Source of the DNA: Bacillota bacterium
GTDB lineage: Bacteria > Bacillota_I > Bacilli_A > RF39 > UBA660
NCBI GenBank assembly: GCA_015059425.1
Contig: SVAM01000007.1
Location: forward strand, 1 to 64,000
Length of the DNA stretch: 64,000 bases
Direction: 5' to 3'
Shown here: positions 15,013 through 24,097 of the stretch, piece by piece
Numbering within the stretch: the first letter of the stretch is position 1
Layout of the letters: every line of letters begins with the position of its first letter
Program-made: the position numbers and the translations under genes
The notes under the pieces: model-generated
Told to the model about the DNA's origin: nothing
Database searches by the model: none
Seen by the model: only the letters and a program-made list of their open reading frames with translations

Positions 15013-16221
15013 ATGAAACAATTATTAAGAAACATGTACGTAGATAATAAACGAGTTATTTTAAGATGTGATTTAAATGTCCCAATATCAAATGGAATAA
15101 TTTTAGATAATACAAAAGTAGTTAAAAGCTTAGAAACAATAAATTATTTATTAAGTAAAAACTGCAAAATAATAATACTAAGTCATTTAGGCAGAGTTAA
15201 AACTGAAGATGACAAATTAATTAACACATTAGAACCCGTTAAAAATAATTTAGAAAAATTATTAAATAGACCAATTAAATTTACTAAAAATATAGTATCT
15301 GAAGAAACAAAAAATTTAGCTTTCAATTTACAAGCTCGCGAAATATTATTATTAGAAAACACAAGACATTTAGATGTTCCAAATAAATTAGAATCAGTTG
15401 AAAATGAAGAGATAGCTAAATACTTTGCAAGTCTAGGCGAAATTTATGTATTAGATGCCTTTGCTTCTGCGCATCGTTCTCACACATCCGTAACAGGCAT
15501 ACCAAAATATTTACCAAGTTGTTTAGGTTTCTTAGTAGAAAAAGAACTTTCAATGTTAGATAAAACTTTTAATTATCCTGCAAGACCATTTGCAGTATTA
15601 ATGGGTGGAGCAAAAGTAGATGATAAATTACCTATTATTAAAAGTATGTTAACTAAATGTGATTATTTATTATTAAGTGGTGGTATCGCAAATTCATTCT
15701 TATATGCTTTAGGTTTAAATGTAGGCTCATCATTAAAAACAGATAATCCTGAAATAATAAATGAGTTAAAAACTTTAATGTTTAAATATAAAGAAAAATT
15801 TGCTTTACCATTAGATGTAGTAGTAACAACAACATATGAAGAATCTGTTAAAATTAAAAATACAAACGAAATAGATAATAATGATATTATTAAAGATATA
15901 GGGATTAAAACAATTAATAAATACAAAAGAATTATTAATGAAAGTAATACAGTTTTTATAAATGGTACTGTTGGAGTACATGAAAACGAAAAATTTAATA
16001 ATGGTACTATTGAAATATTTAATATCTTAAAACAAGCACCAGACAAAGTTGTTATAGGTGGCGGAGATACTGTATCAGCCTTAAATAATTTAGGTTTTAA
16101 AGATGCATTTACTAATATTTGTAGTGGTGGTGGCGCAAGTCTAGAATATATAGCAAATGGACATTTACCGGGAATAGATGTTATTGCAGAGGAAGATGAA
16201 ATTGAAATACTTGATTTGTAA
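15013..16221 (+). CDS. pgk: Phosphoglycerate kinase
   Basis: 402 aa, normal length. Transfers phosphate from 1,3-bisphosphoglycerate to ADP in glycolysis. Signature RVILRCDLNVPIS (15-27), SHLGRVK (about 57), ENTRHLD, nucleotide-binding GGAKVDDKLPII (about 198) and GGGDTVSAL near the C-terminus. It overlaps tpiA by 26 bp: the 3' end is read in two frames. Confidence 0.98.
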   Translation: MKQLLRNMYVDNKRVILRCDLNVPISNGIILDNTKVVKSLETINYLLSKNCKIIILSHLGRVKTEDDKLINTLEPVKNNLEKLLNRPIKFTKNIVSEETKNLAFNLQAREILLLENTRHLDVPNKLESVENEEIAKYFASLGEIYVLDAFASAHRSHTSVTGIPKYLPSCLGFLVEKELSMLDKTFNYPARPFAVLMGGAKVDDKLPIIKSMLTKCDYLLLSGGIANSFLYALGLNVGSSLKTDNPEIINELKTLMFKYKEKFALPLDVVVTTTYEESVKIKNTNEIDNNDIIKDIGIKTINKYKRIINESNTVFINGTVGVHENEKFNNGTIEIFNILKQAPDKVVIGGGDTVSALNNLGFKDAFTNICSGGGASLEYIANGHLPGIDVIAEEDEIEILDL

Positions 16222-16927
16222 TTTAAAAGCTCATAAAACTTTCTATGAAATGGAATTATATAAAGACGGATTGAGAAATATTAACAAAGGTAATCTCGAA
16301 TTAATTATAGCCCCAAGTTCTGTATATCTATCTTTATTCAAAAACGAAGATATAACATTATGTACTCAAGATTTATCTATTAATAGTAATTTAAACTTAA
16401 CCGGAGATATCAATATTGAAGCTTTAAAAAGTTTAAATGTTAAATATGCTATTATTGGTCATTATGATAGAAGAAAATATTATCAAGAAAAGGAAGATAT
16501 TATACTAAAGAAAATAAATCTAGCATTAGAAAATAATTTAAAAGTTATATATTGCATTGGCGAAACAAAAGAAGAGTTAGAAAGAAAAGTAGAATACCAA
16601 GTACTTGAGAAACAAATAGCAAAAATTATAAATAACATCCCTAGAAACAAATTTAAAGATATAATTATAGCTTATGAGCCAACATATATGATTGGTACAA
16701 ATATAAATCCTGACTTTAAGAAAATAGAAACCACTATTAATTTTATTAAAAACATAATAGATAATTATTATCATGGTAAAATAGAAGTAGTTTATGGTGG
16801 AAATATCACGATAGACAATATTAATGAATTAAAAAAAATAAATAATTTAGATGGATTTATCATTGGAAATTCCTCATTAAACCCTGCCAATATAAAAAAA
16901 ATTGTAGATAAAATGATACTAAAATAA
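16196..16927 (+). CDS. tpiA: Triosephosphate isomerase
   Basis: About 243 aa. Interconverts glyceraldehyde-3-phosphate and DHAP. Divergent but with all catalytic residues: Lys in CNLKAH (normally NWKMN), His in IIGHYDRR, Glu in AYEPTYMIGT, and the phosphate loop VYGGNI. The ATG at 16196 gives the family-typical spacing to the Lys motif and lies after AGAGGAAG; an in-frame ATG at 16178 is possible. It starts inside pgk, implying translational coupling. Confidence 0.95.
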   Translation: MKLKYLICNLKAHKTFYEMELYKDGLRNINKGNLELIIAPSSVYLSLFKNEDITLCTQDLSINSNLNLTGDINIEALKSLNVKYAIIGHYDRRKYYQEKEDIILKKINLALENNLKVIYCIGETKEELERKVEYQVLEKQIAKIINNIPRNKFKDIIIAYEPTYMIGTNINPDFKKIETTINFIKNIIDNYYHGKIEVVYGGNITIDNINELKKINNLDGFIIGNSSLNPANIKKIVDKMILK

Positions 16928-16942
16928 TTAGTATCATTTTTA
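16911..16942 (+). terminator. Terminator of pgk-tpiA
   Basis: ATGATACTAA / TTAGTATCAT perfect stem, followed by TTTTTAT; it overlaps the tpiA stop codon. Confidence 0.85.
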
Positions 16943-16951
16943 TATGACAGC

Positions 16952-17063
16952 ATTCGACAAAACTTTACACAACAAGACAAATTATTTTCTAGGAATAATC
17001 GACACAATATGCTACAATGGTAATGCGTGTAGTAAATAAGTAACTAAATAAAAGGAGAAAAAA
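16952..17063 (+). promoter_or_regulatory. spo0A promoter region with 0A-box-like sites
   Basis: TTCGACA at about 16953-16959 and ATCGACA at about 16997-17003 match the reverse of the 0A box (TGNCGAA/TGTCGAA). A TAGGAATAA (sigma-H -35-like) at about 16989-16997 and an extended -10 TGCTACAAT at about 17010-17018 follow. AAGGAG precedes the ATG. Autoregulation by Spo0A is inferred. Confidence 0.5.
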
Positions 17064-17837
17064 ATGGAAAATTTAACAAAAGTTTTAGTCATAGACAATA
17101 ACAAAAATGTCTTAACTAAAATTGAAGATCAATTTAGTAGTCACGCAGTAATCAAAGTAGTAAAAACTATTGAAAATGGTATAGAAGCTTTAGATTATAT
17201 ACTTAATAACAAAAATGAATTTGATATTATTATAATGGATTTAATTCTACCTGAAATAGACGGATTAACCATTTTAGAAAAAATGAAAGCAAATAATATT
17301 AAGAAAAAAGTAATAATACTAACAAGTTATAAAAAAGAATACACAATAAACATGACTAATACATATGGAGTTAGTTATTATATGCTAAAACCATTCAGTA
17401 TGTTAGCTCTAGAAACAAGAATCTTAGAATTAAGCAATAATATATTTACAAAAGCAAAAGAATTAAATGAGCAAGAAAGAGAAGTACACATTGCCATTAG
17501 TAAACTATTACATCAGTTAGGTATTCCTAGTCATATTAAAGGTTATAGTTACATAAGAGAATGTGTTTTTCTATTTTATAAAAATAGCGATGCCTATAGC
17601 GGAATAACAAAAGAAATATATCCAGAAGTAGCAACACGTTTTTCAACAACTGCATCACGTGTTGAAAGAGCTATAAGACATGCAATTGAAGTAAGTTGGA
17701 CTAGAGGCGACTATGATTTAATGGAAGAAATTTTTGGTAATAGTGTAGCATTTGACCGAGCTAAACCAACTAATTCAGAGTTTATTGCAACAATCGCAGA
17801 TAGACTAAGATATGATAAAAAATTAATAAAAATATAA
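17064..17837 (+). CDS. spo0A: Sporulation master regulator Spo0A
   Basis: 257 aa. Receiver domain about 1-125 with Asp in IIIMDLILPEIDG (residue 58 region) and TSYK...MLKPF switch residues. The Spo0A effector domain about 150-257 contains GIPSHIKGYSYIRE, the recognition helix region TTASRVERAIRHAIEVSW and FDRAKPTNSEFIATIADRLR in separate blocks. Phosphorylated Spo0A dimerises and switches on early sporulation genes. Preceded by candidate 0A boxes; single-gene transcript ending in a strong hairpin. Confidence 0.98.
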   Translation: MENLTKVLVIDNNKNVLTKIEDQFSSHAVIKVVKTIENGIEALDYILNNKNEFDIIIMDLILPEIDGLTILEKMKANNIKKKVIILTSYKKEYTINMTNTYGVSYYMLKPFSMLALETRILELSNNIFTKAKELNEQEREVHIAISKLLHQLGIPSHIKGYSYIRECVFLFYKNSDAYSGITKEIYPEVATRFSTTASRVERAIRHAIEVSWTRGDYDLMEEIFGNSVAFDRAKPTNSEFIATIADRLRYDKKLIKI

Positions 17838-17858
17838 GGCTAATAGCCTTTTTTTATT
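17836..17858 (+). terminator. spo0A terminator
   Basis: AAGGCT AAT AGCCTT followed by TTTTTATT. Confidence 0.85.
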
Positions 17859-17863
17859 ACTAC

Positions 17864-17893
17864 TTGACATAAGGTATAATAAACAAATATAAT
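17864..17893 (+). promoter_or_regulatory. Promoter of the gene at 17919
   Basis: TTGACA 17864-17869, 18-base spacer, TATAAT 17888-17893. Confidence 0.75.
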
Positions 17894-17918
17894 ACATAAT
17901 CAAGAAAGAGGTATTAAA

Positions 17919-18383
17919 ATGATAGATTATGATATATTAATATATGAAAGACTGGTAGCATACCTTGAAAAATTTTATTCTATTGCTTACTTAGATAACT
18001 TCAGAAGAAATTTTAGTTATAAAAATATTGGTAAATTTCTAAATAGCAAAAACATAAAACCAATAAATGATGAATGGACAATAAATGGAATACCTTGTGA
18101 AATAAGTTACGATAATGAAACAATAATAATATCTACAGAAGAATTAAAAATTCTTATAGAAAGCAGTAGCCATATTTATGAATATAACTCTAATGGTTTA
18201 GTTGAAAGTAGATATGACGAAAGCTACCATTATACTTCAGAAGAAGTAACATTGCTAAACGAAAACCAATCATTTAGTAGAGCAATATCCCCAGAACTTT
18301 TTAGCCACAATGAAGAAAACACTTTTGTTGAAAATCATAATGCGGCTGTTGAATATTTTAACGGTCAAAAATTAACTAGATAA
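17919..18383 (+). CDS. Unknown acidic protein
   Basis: 154 aa, own promoter, AAGAGGT ribosome site and own terminator, so a genuine single gene. No family recognised. Soluble, no signal peptide; the N-terminal half looks folded (IYERLVAYLEKFYSIAYLD, then CEISYDNETIIISTEEL), the C-terminal half is polar. It lies between spo0A and gpmI. Confidence 0.7.
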   Translation: MIDYDILIYERLVAYLEKFYSIAYLDNFRRNFSYKNIGKFLNSKNIKPINDEWTINGIPCEISYDNETIIISTEELKILIESSSHIYEYNSNGLVESRYDESYHYTSEEVTLLNENQSFSRAISPELFSHNEENTFVENHNAAVEYFNGQKLTR

Positions 18384-18411
18384 AAAATACAAATTTTTAT
18401 CTTTTTTTATA
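18379..18411 (+). terminator. Terminator
   Basis: AGATAAAAA ... TTTTTATCT stem and a T7 run after the stop codon at 18381-18383. Confidence 0.75.
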
Positions 18412-18469
18412 AATGTTTGTAAATATATTTAAGATATGTTATTATTTTAATGAAAAAAGGTGAAATAAA

Positions 18470-19969
18470 ATGCGTAAAATCTTAACAGTAGTATTAGATG
18501 GTTTTGGATATAGAGAAGAAGAATATGGGAATGCTATAAAAATGGCAGACACTAAAAACTTTGATAAAATATGGGAAAATTATCCTCATACAACATTACA
18601 TGCATCTGAAGAATATGTTGGTTTAAATGAGGGAGAATTTGGAAATAGTGAAATTGGTCACATGACTATTGGAGCAGGAAGAAAAATTAAACAACACGGT
18701 CCTAGAATTACAGAGTTTTTCAAAAACTTACCTGAAGATAATAAAGAATTTAATGAATTTTTAGAATCAGCTAAAAACAAGACTGTACATATAATAGGTT
18801 TATTTAGCGACGGGAAAGTGCATTCAAATTTAGAACATTTTCTAAGTATGTATGACGTATTAAAAGAGCATGAAACAAAAAAAATCAATTTTCATTTAAT
18901 TACAGATGGAAGAGATACTAAAACTAATGCTAGTATCAATTTCATAAATGAATTAGAAGAAAAAATTAAAGATGATGAACAAGCTAGCATCACAAGTATA
19001 TGCGGAAGATATTATGCAATGGATAGAGATACAAATTATGACAGAACTAAAATATACTACGATTTATTAACCCGCGGAATTGGTATTAAAGCTAAAACCG
19101 CTACTGATGGCATTTTATCATTATATAAAAAGAATCAAACCGATGAATTTTTATATCCATTAATTATTAAACCTGAAAATACAATAAAAGATGGCGATAT
19201 AATTGTATGGATGAATTATCGTAGTGATAGAGCAAAGCAAATACTTCGTGCTTTTACCAGTGAATCATTTGATGGTTTTAGAACATATAAATATAAAAAT
19301 TTACCAATATATACTTTTTTCCAAGCGGATAAAAATATTAATACAATAAATTTTTTAGAAGATATTAATGTCACAAACCCATTAGGTTTATATTTAAGTA
19401 GTCTAGGAATAACCCAATCTCGTATTGCGGAAACGGAAAAATATGCTCACGTAACATATTTCTTTGATGGTATGTATAACGGAAAAATTGAAAAATGTGA
19501 TAAAGTATTAGTACCATCTCCTAAAGTCGATACATATAACTTAAAACCTGAAATGAGCGCTACAGAAGTTACTAAAAAAGCAATAAGCGCTATGGAAAAA
19601 GATATAGATTTTATTTTTGTTAATTTTGCAAACCCAGATATGGTTGGACATACCGGTGATTTAGATGCAACAATGAAAGCAGTAACAACAGTTGATATTT
19701 GTTTAGAAAGATTATACGAAGTTGCAAAAGATAACTTTTATACTATGTTTATCCTAGCAGATCATGGAAATGCAGATATTATGTTAGATGAATTTAACAA
19801 CCCTGTGACAACTCATACTACAAGTAAAGTGCCTTTTATTATTACAGATACCAATGTAGAACTTAAAAAAAGTGGCGACTTAACTCAAGTTGCGCCAACA
19901 ATTTTAGAATATATGGACATTGCCCTACCTGAAGAAATGGCCGATACAAATTCTTTATTTATAAACTAG
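18470..19969 (+). CDS. gpmI: 2,3-bisphosphoglycerate-independent phosphoglycerate mutase
   Basis: 499 aa alkaline-phosphatase-fold metalloenzyme converting 3- to 2-phosphoglycerate. N-terminal metal Asp in VVLDGFGY, catalytic Ser60 in EFGNSEIGHMTIGAGR, substrate Arg/Asp patch RDTKTNA, ADHGNAD metal box near 423 and TTHTTSKVPF His ligands. AAAAGGTG ribosome site. With pgk and tpiA it gives most of lower glycolysis in this window. Confidence 0.97.
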   Translation: MRKILTVVLDGFGYREEEYGNAIKMADTKNFDKIWENYPHTTLHASEEYVGLNEGEFGNSEIGHMTIGAGRKIKQHGPRITEFFKNLPEDNKEFNEFLESAKNKTVHIIGLFSDGKVHSNLEHFLSMYDVLKEHETKKINFHLITDGRDTKTNASINFINELEEKIKDDEQASITSICGRYYAMDRDTNYDRTKIYYDLLTRGIGIKAKTATDGILSLYKKNQTDEFLYPLIIKPENTIKDGDIIVWMNYRSDRAKQILRAFTSESFDGFRTYKYKNLPIYTFFQADKNINTINFLEDINVTNPLGLYLSSLGITQSRIAETEKYAHVTYFFDGMYNGKIEKCDKVLVPSPKVDTYNLKPEMSATEVTKKAISAMEKDIDFIFVNFANPDMVGHTGDLDATMKAVTTVDICLERLYEVAKDNFYTMFILADHGNADIMLDEFNNPVTTHTTSKVPFIITDTNVELKKSGDLTQVAPTILEYMDIALPEEMADTNSLFIN

Positions 19970-20009
19970 ATGTTAATAAACAAATATTTATTAACATTTT
20001 TATTTTCTA
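19968..20009 (+). terminator. gpmI terminator
   Basis: ATGTTAATAAA / TTTATTAACAT stem followed by TTTTATTTT. Confidence 0.8.
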
Positions 20010-20056
20010 CAAATTATTATTTTGTTATAATTTAACTATAAGATAAGGTGATATTC

Positions 20057-21436
20057 ATGTATAGAGAAAAATTAAAACAGATTGTTAACAACCTTCAAGC
20101 AGATAATGAAATTAAAGTTAAACTATTAAAATTAATACCTGAACAAAAATTAATAAACAAAATATTAAAAAAAGACATAACAAAAGAAGAATATTTAAAA
20201 ATATACAACTTAATTATAGATGTAGTTACTAACCAAATACTTGCGCAATATTCATTTAGAATAGGCTATAACGAAATGGTAAGCGATAAACTTATCCAAG
20301 AAATTCGTACATATTGCAATTATTATTTTAGTGTACAATTTAATGGAGATAAATATAAAGTCTATCCAATATCTATAAATCAAAAAACATGGGAAAATAT
20401 TTATAAAAATGAAATTAAAAATATTGTTATAGAATACATAGAAACTGAAAGGCCAATAGAAGTATTAATTGCAGAAAAAATACAAAGTTATATGGATGGT
20501 ACCAAAAAATATAAAGAAATAATGATAAACAATGAAATGGAACCTTATCAAGGTAACCCTGAATTTATGTTTAAGCGTGCTAAATATATATTTAAATGTG
20601 TCCAAAAGTTAACTGATAATCAGTACGATTTAAATAGCATTTTAGCTGAAATGGAATCATTTTATACCAAATATCCTAAAAGTGACAGCTATGACAGCTA
20701 TCCATATTTAACACCAGAATATAAAAAAGAATATAATGCTTTTGAAAAAAATTACTTAAAAGTAATAGAGATTGAAAAAACTCTCATACCACTAACTCAA
20801 GAGAAATGGCAAAATACATTAACAAACCCTAAAGAACATAATGATCTAGATTTTACATATTTAATACACACTTTTTCAGGAGGATTGATTCCACCAAATG
20901 AAATGAATAAAGCATGTTGTTCAATAGCTACACCAAATTTATTAACAGTACCATATGGAAATTGTGGTTTAATATTTGACTATACCCCAGAATCAGTAGA
21001 AACTATGTGTGCAAGTGATGCCGGAAGTTGGAATATCACAAAAAAAGAGTTTATAGATAGAGGCTTACCAGATTCATGGCAGCTTACTAATCCCCAAGGT
21101 AATAATATTTTTTATGAAAATCCAAATATTTCTAAGATTAGTTTACCAGAACATTTAGAAAAAGAAGCCATTGCTAGAAATGCTGCATATAATAGCGAAA
21201 TATTAAATTATCAGAAAACAACTGCTTATTCAGAAATATATTTAAATAGCAGTGCTAAAGCTATAGGAGTATTTTATACAGATGATTGCCCTAATATAGA
21301 AGAGGTAAGAGAATATGCTAAAAAATATAATTTACCATTAGTACACTTATCTTTAAAAAAATTAAGAGCCCAAGCTAATTTACCAGAATTAAATAAAGAA
21401 GAAACACAAATTGTTAATAACACCCTTGGTTATTAA
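20057..21436 (+). CDS. Large unknown cytoplasmic protein
   Basis: About 459 aa starting at ATG 20057, with TAAGGTG eight bases upstream. No family recognised. The N-terminal part is helical; the centre has a Cys-containing stretch NKACCSIATPNLLTVPYGNCGLIF cut by no signal peptide (given here only as positions about 295-317); the end (SSAKAIGVFYTDDCPNIEEVREYAKKY, about 400-426) resembles a Rossmann-like element. Its style is like the orphan gene at 38049-39164. Function unknown. Confidence 0.65.
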   Translation: MYREKLKQIVNNLQADNEIKVKLLKLIPEQKLINKILKKDITKEEYLKIYNLIIDVVTNQILAQYSFRIGYNEMVSDKLIQEIRTYCNYYFSVQFNGDKYKVYPISINQKTWENIYKNEIKNIVIEYIETERPIEVLIAEKIQSYMDGTKKYKEIMINNEMEPYQGNPEFMFKRAKYIFKCVQKLTDNQYDLNSILAEMESFYTKYPKSDSYDSYPYLTPEYKKEYNAFEKNYLKVIEIEKTLIPLTQEKWQNTLTNPKEHNDLDFTYLIHTFSGGLIPPNEMNKACCSIATPNLLTVPYGNCGLIFDYTPESVETMCASDAGSWNITKKEFIDRGLPDSWQLTNPQGNNIFYENPNISKISLPEHLEKEAIARNAAYNSEILNYQKTTAYSEIYLNSSAKAIGVFYTDDCPNIEEVREYAKKYNLPLVHLSLKKLRAQANLPELNKEETQIVNNTLGY

Positions 21437-21446
21437 CAATTTTTAT
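21409..21446. terminator. Shared terminator of converging genes
   Basis: TTGTTAATAAC ... GGTTATTAACAA stem with TTTTTATT on the plus strand, at the end of the unknown gene and against the PBP gene stop. Confidence 0.75.
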
Positions 21447-23395
21447 TCTTCTTGTTCTTTTTTAAAAACATATTCTGCATCGTCAAAACTATTTTCAGTA
21501 CCCTTAACATAATAAAATATAGTAGCTTTACTAGTATCATTTGTAGGTTTACCTGATACAGCATTTAGTACAACACCTACTACGTTAGATGGAATTTTAT
21601 ACCATAATTCTCCTTTATCTTTTAAAATATCTTCAACTGTATCCGCCCAAATATTTTTAGAAATATAAGAATCAGTAGCATTAGTATTTCTATTTTCATC
21701 GTATCCAACCCAAGTAACCATAAGAATATCTGGATTATATCCCGCTATCCAAAAGTCATTATCAGTAGTTCCAGTTTTAATAGCGTATTTTCTTGATAAT
21801 TTAGAAGCAATAGTTAAAGCTGTAGGTCTAGCATAATCTACAAATTGACTATTTGTAGTACCTGTTAACATTTCATTTAAAATATATGTATAATTTTCAT
21901 TTAAAACAACTTCTTCTCTATTATTATTTTCATATAAAATATTACCAGAACTATCCTCTACTCTTCTAATTAACGAAACTTCTTTTTTTATGCCACCAGT
22001 AGCTAAAGTTGTATAGCCACGCGCTAAATCCAAAACAGACATTTCTTTAGTACCTAAAGCAAGTGATGGTAATGGCTCTAATTCCCTTTCTATTCCTACT
22101 CTTTGCGCCACTTCAACTAACTTTTCCTCACCTAAAAACATATTAGTTTTAACTGCATAAACGTTATCGGATACCGCTATAGCTTGAGCCATAGTTATTG
22201 GTTTATTAGCATATATACTACCATAATTTGTTGGAGAATATACAGTACCATTACTTAGTGGAAAACTAGTATATTGACTATTAAAAGTTGATGATGAAGT
22301 CATGCCCTCTTCCAACGCCCCATAATATAAAAAAGGTTTCATGGCAGAGCCTACCTGTCTATAGCCCTGAGTAGCCCTATTAAATTGACTTTTAGCATAA
22401 CTAACACCACCAGATAATGCTATTACTCCACCAGTTTTAGGATTAATTATAACACTAGCGGATTGCAATTCACTATCATTTAAATATGTAAGAATATTTT
22501 TTTCTAAAGTTTCTTGCGCTTCTAAATCAAGATAAGTATATATCTTAATACCACCATTTTTAATTAACTTTTCAGGTATAGTTTTAATAGAATTTAATTC
22601 TTCAATAACAGCATCTTGATAATACATAAGCATATCTAAATTTTCTTCACTAGCTTTACCATATATATCTAATTTAGTTTTAAACAAATCATCATATTCT
22701 TCTTTAGTTATATATTCATTATCAAGCATACTTTTTGCTACAATTTTAGCTCTTTTAACCGATAAATCATAATCTGCAACTGGATTATAATAAGCTGGAC
22801 TATTAGGAATACCTGCAAGTATTAAAGACTCTTCTAAAGTTAAATCTATAGGTTCTTTATTAAAATAATAACGACTAGCATTAGCAACCCCATAATTACC
22901 TTGACCATAATTTATTGTATTTAAATATCCTTCTAATATTTCATCTTTATCATAATGAACTTCAAGTTCTAAAGTTAAAAATGCTTCTTCAATTTTTCTT
23001 TCCCATGTAGAATCAAAATTTAAATAAATATTTTTAACATATTGTTGAGATATTGTTGAAGCTCCTTGAGTAATTGTACCATTTTTTATGTTAGTATACA
23101 TAGCCTTAGCAATTCTTAAATAATCAAACCCATGATGATTATAAAAATTTTTATCTTCAATACTCACGACAGCATTTAACAAATTATAATTTATATCTTC
23201 AATATCTACCCATTTACTAGTACTAGAACCTTGATATATTAAATTATCTTTCCCATCATATATGTAATATTGACCAGCTGTTCTAAGTTCCATTTTTGGA
23301 CTTAAAAAAGCATAAGTATATAAACCTACAATTATTACTATAAAGGATACAAACATAAATAAACCTATTTTAAAAAGAAATCTAAATGCTCTCAA
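21443..23395 (-). CDS. Class A penicillin-binding protein (PBP1a type)
   Basis: 650 aa bifunctional peptidoglycan synthase at the outer face of the membrane. One N-terminal membrane segment (about 8-30). Glycosyltransferase 51 domain about 55-225 with EDKNFYNHHGFD (catalytic Glu), QGASTISQQ and YFNKEPIDLTLEES. Transpeptidase domain about 300-620 with SxxK in GSAMKPF, SxN in AVSDNVYA and KTG in AIKTGTTDNDFW. No C-terminal extension. Minus strand, alone. Confidence 0.95.
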   Translation of the reverse strand: MRAFRFLFKIGLFMFVSFIVIIVGLYTYAFLSPKMELRTAGQYYIYDGKDNLIYQGSSTSKWVDIEDINYNLLNAVVSIEDKNFYNHHGFDYLRIAKAMYTNIKNGTITQGASTISQQYVKNIYLNFDSTWERKIEEAFLTLELEVHYDKDEILEGYLNTINYGQGNYGVANASRYYFNKEPIDLTLEESLILAGIPNSPAYYNPVADYDLSVKRAKIVAKSMLDNEYITKEEYDDLFKTKLDIYGKASEENLDMLMYYQDAVIEELNSIKTIPEKLIKNGGIKIYTYLDLEAQETLEKNILTYLNDSELQSASVIINPKTGGVIALSGGVSYAKSQFNRATQGYRQVGSAMKPFLYYGALEEGMTSSSTFNSQYTSFPLSNGTVYSPTNYGSIYANKPITMAQAIAVSDNVYAVKTNMFLGEEKLVEVAQRVGIERELEPLPSLALGTKEMSVLDLARGYTTLATGGIKKEVSLIRRVEDSSGNILYENNNREEVVLNENYTYILNEMLTGTTNSQFVDYARPTALTIASKLSRKYAIKTGTTDNDFWIAGYNPDILMVTWVGYDENRNTNATDSYISKNIWADTVEDILKDKGELWYKIPSNVVGVVLNAVSGKPTNDTSKATIFYYVKGTENSFDDAEYVFKKEQEE

Positions 23396-23448
23396 AAAGA
23401 CTCACCCAATATTAATATGGATGTAATACATAAATTTATAATCTAAAG

Positions 23449-23477
23449 TTGATTTTTAATAATAAACATGGTAAAAT
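23449..23477 (+). promoter_or_regulatory. Promoter of the ncRNA
   Basis: TTGATT 23449-23454, 17-base spacer, TAAAAT 23472-23477. Confidence 0.6.
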
Positions 23478-23483
23478 GTATAC

Positions 23484-23592
23484 AGATGAAGAAATCTATA
23501 AAATAAAAAAGGAACACTTGATATCGCTTGTTGAGTGTTACCAAACATTTTTGGTTCACCTAATTCAATGCTGAGTTAGGTGGTTTTTCTTT
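23484..23592 (+). ncRNA. Structured stand-alone small RNA
   Basis: About 105 nt with three consecutive hairpins: AACACT/AGTGTT (23513-23539), ACCAAA/TTTGGT (23540-23555) and CACCTAA/TTAGGTG (23557-23582) followed by TTTTTCTTTT, an intrinsic terminator. It has its own promoter and no reading frame. It lies between the PBP gene and the ywiB-like/argS operon, whose own promoter is separate. I do not recognise 6S, tmRNA, RNase P, SRP or a known riboswitch in it. Confidence 0.6.
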
Positions 23593-23746
23593 TATATCAA
23601 AGCTATAAATAGTAATAATATTAGTAGGAAGATAATAATTACTTTAACTTATAAACAAGTTATTTGCGTTCAAACGTTCGAAATAATTAATTATTGTAAT
23701 TAATTACCATATTTAGTATAATTTAACTTATGAACGAAGGGATTTT
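23593..23746 (+). promoter_or_regulatory. Leader and promoter of the ywiB-like/argS operon
   Basis: TTGTAA, 17 bases, TATAAT at about 23716-23721. Upstream a repeat CGTTCAAACGTTCG (about 23668-23681) looks like a damaged SOS box but has direct rather than inverted halves. No gene seen. Confidence 0.45.
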
Positions 23747-24097
23747 ATGAACCGAAATATTGTAGTAAGTACCTATGAAAATAATATATTATTATTTAAA
23801 AATCATACGACTTGTATATATGAAGATGATTATATAGAATTTAATACTGATAATGATAACATAAGAATCAATTTAAAAACGTTTAGTTTTACTAAAGAAA
23901 ATGTTGAGTCAATATTAAAAATAACAAAAGATAAATGTTTACTAACATTAAAAGAATTAAAACAAAGTTTAGAAATTCCTTTAGAATATGTGAATTTTGA
24001 AAATAGTAAAGAAATAATTCTAGAATACAAACTTATAAGCCAAGAAAATCCGTTAAAGATAATATTAGAAATTGGAGATGAACAAAATGAATTATAA
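23747..24097 (+). CDS. YwiB-like small beta-barrel protein (DUF1934-like)
   Basis: 116 aa, beta-rich (TCIYEDDYIEFNTDNDNIRI; EIILEYKLISQENPLKIILEI as separate strands). It overlaps argS by 11 bp. In Bacillus the gene before argS is ywiB (DUF1934, a calycin-like barrel), and the strand pattern agrees, but this protein is shorter than ywiB and lacks a decisive motif. Assignment rests mainly on position. Confidence 0.55.
   Translation: MNRNIVVSTYENNILLFKNHTTCIYEDDYIEFNTDNDNIRINLKTFSFTKENVESILKITKDKCLLTLKELKQSLEIPLEYVNFENSKEIILEYKLISQENPLKIILEIGDEQNEL

Noticed and set aside
23660-23690. Possible SOS (LexA) box upstream of the ywiB-like gene
   Set aside because: The half-sites are direct rather than inverted repeats and do not match CGAAC-N4-GTTCG.
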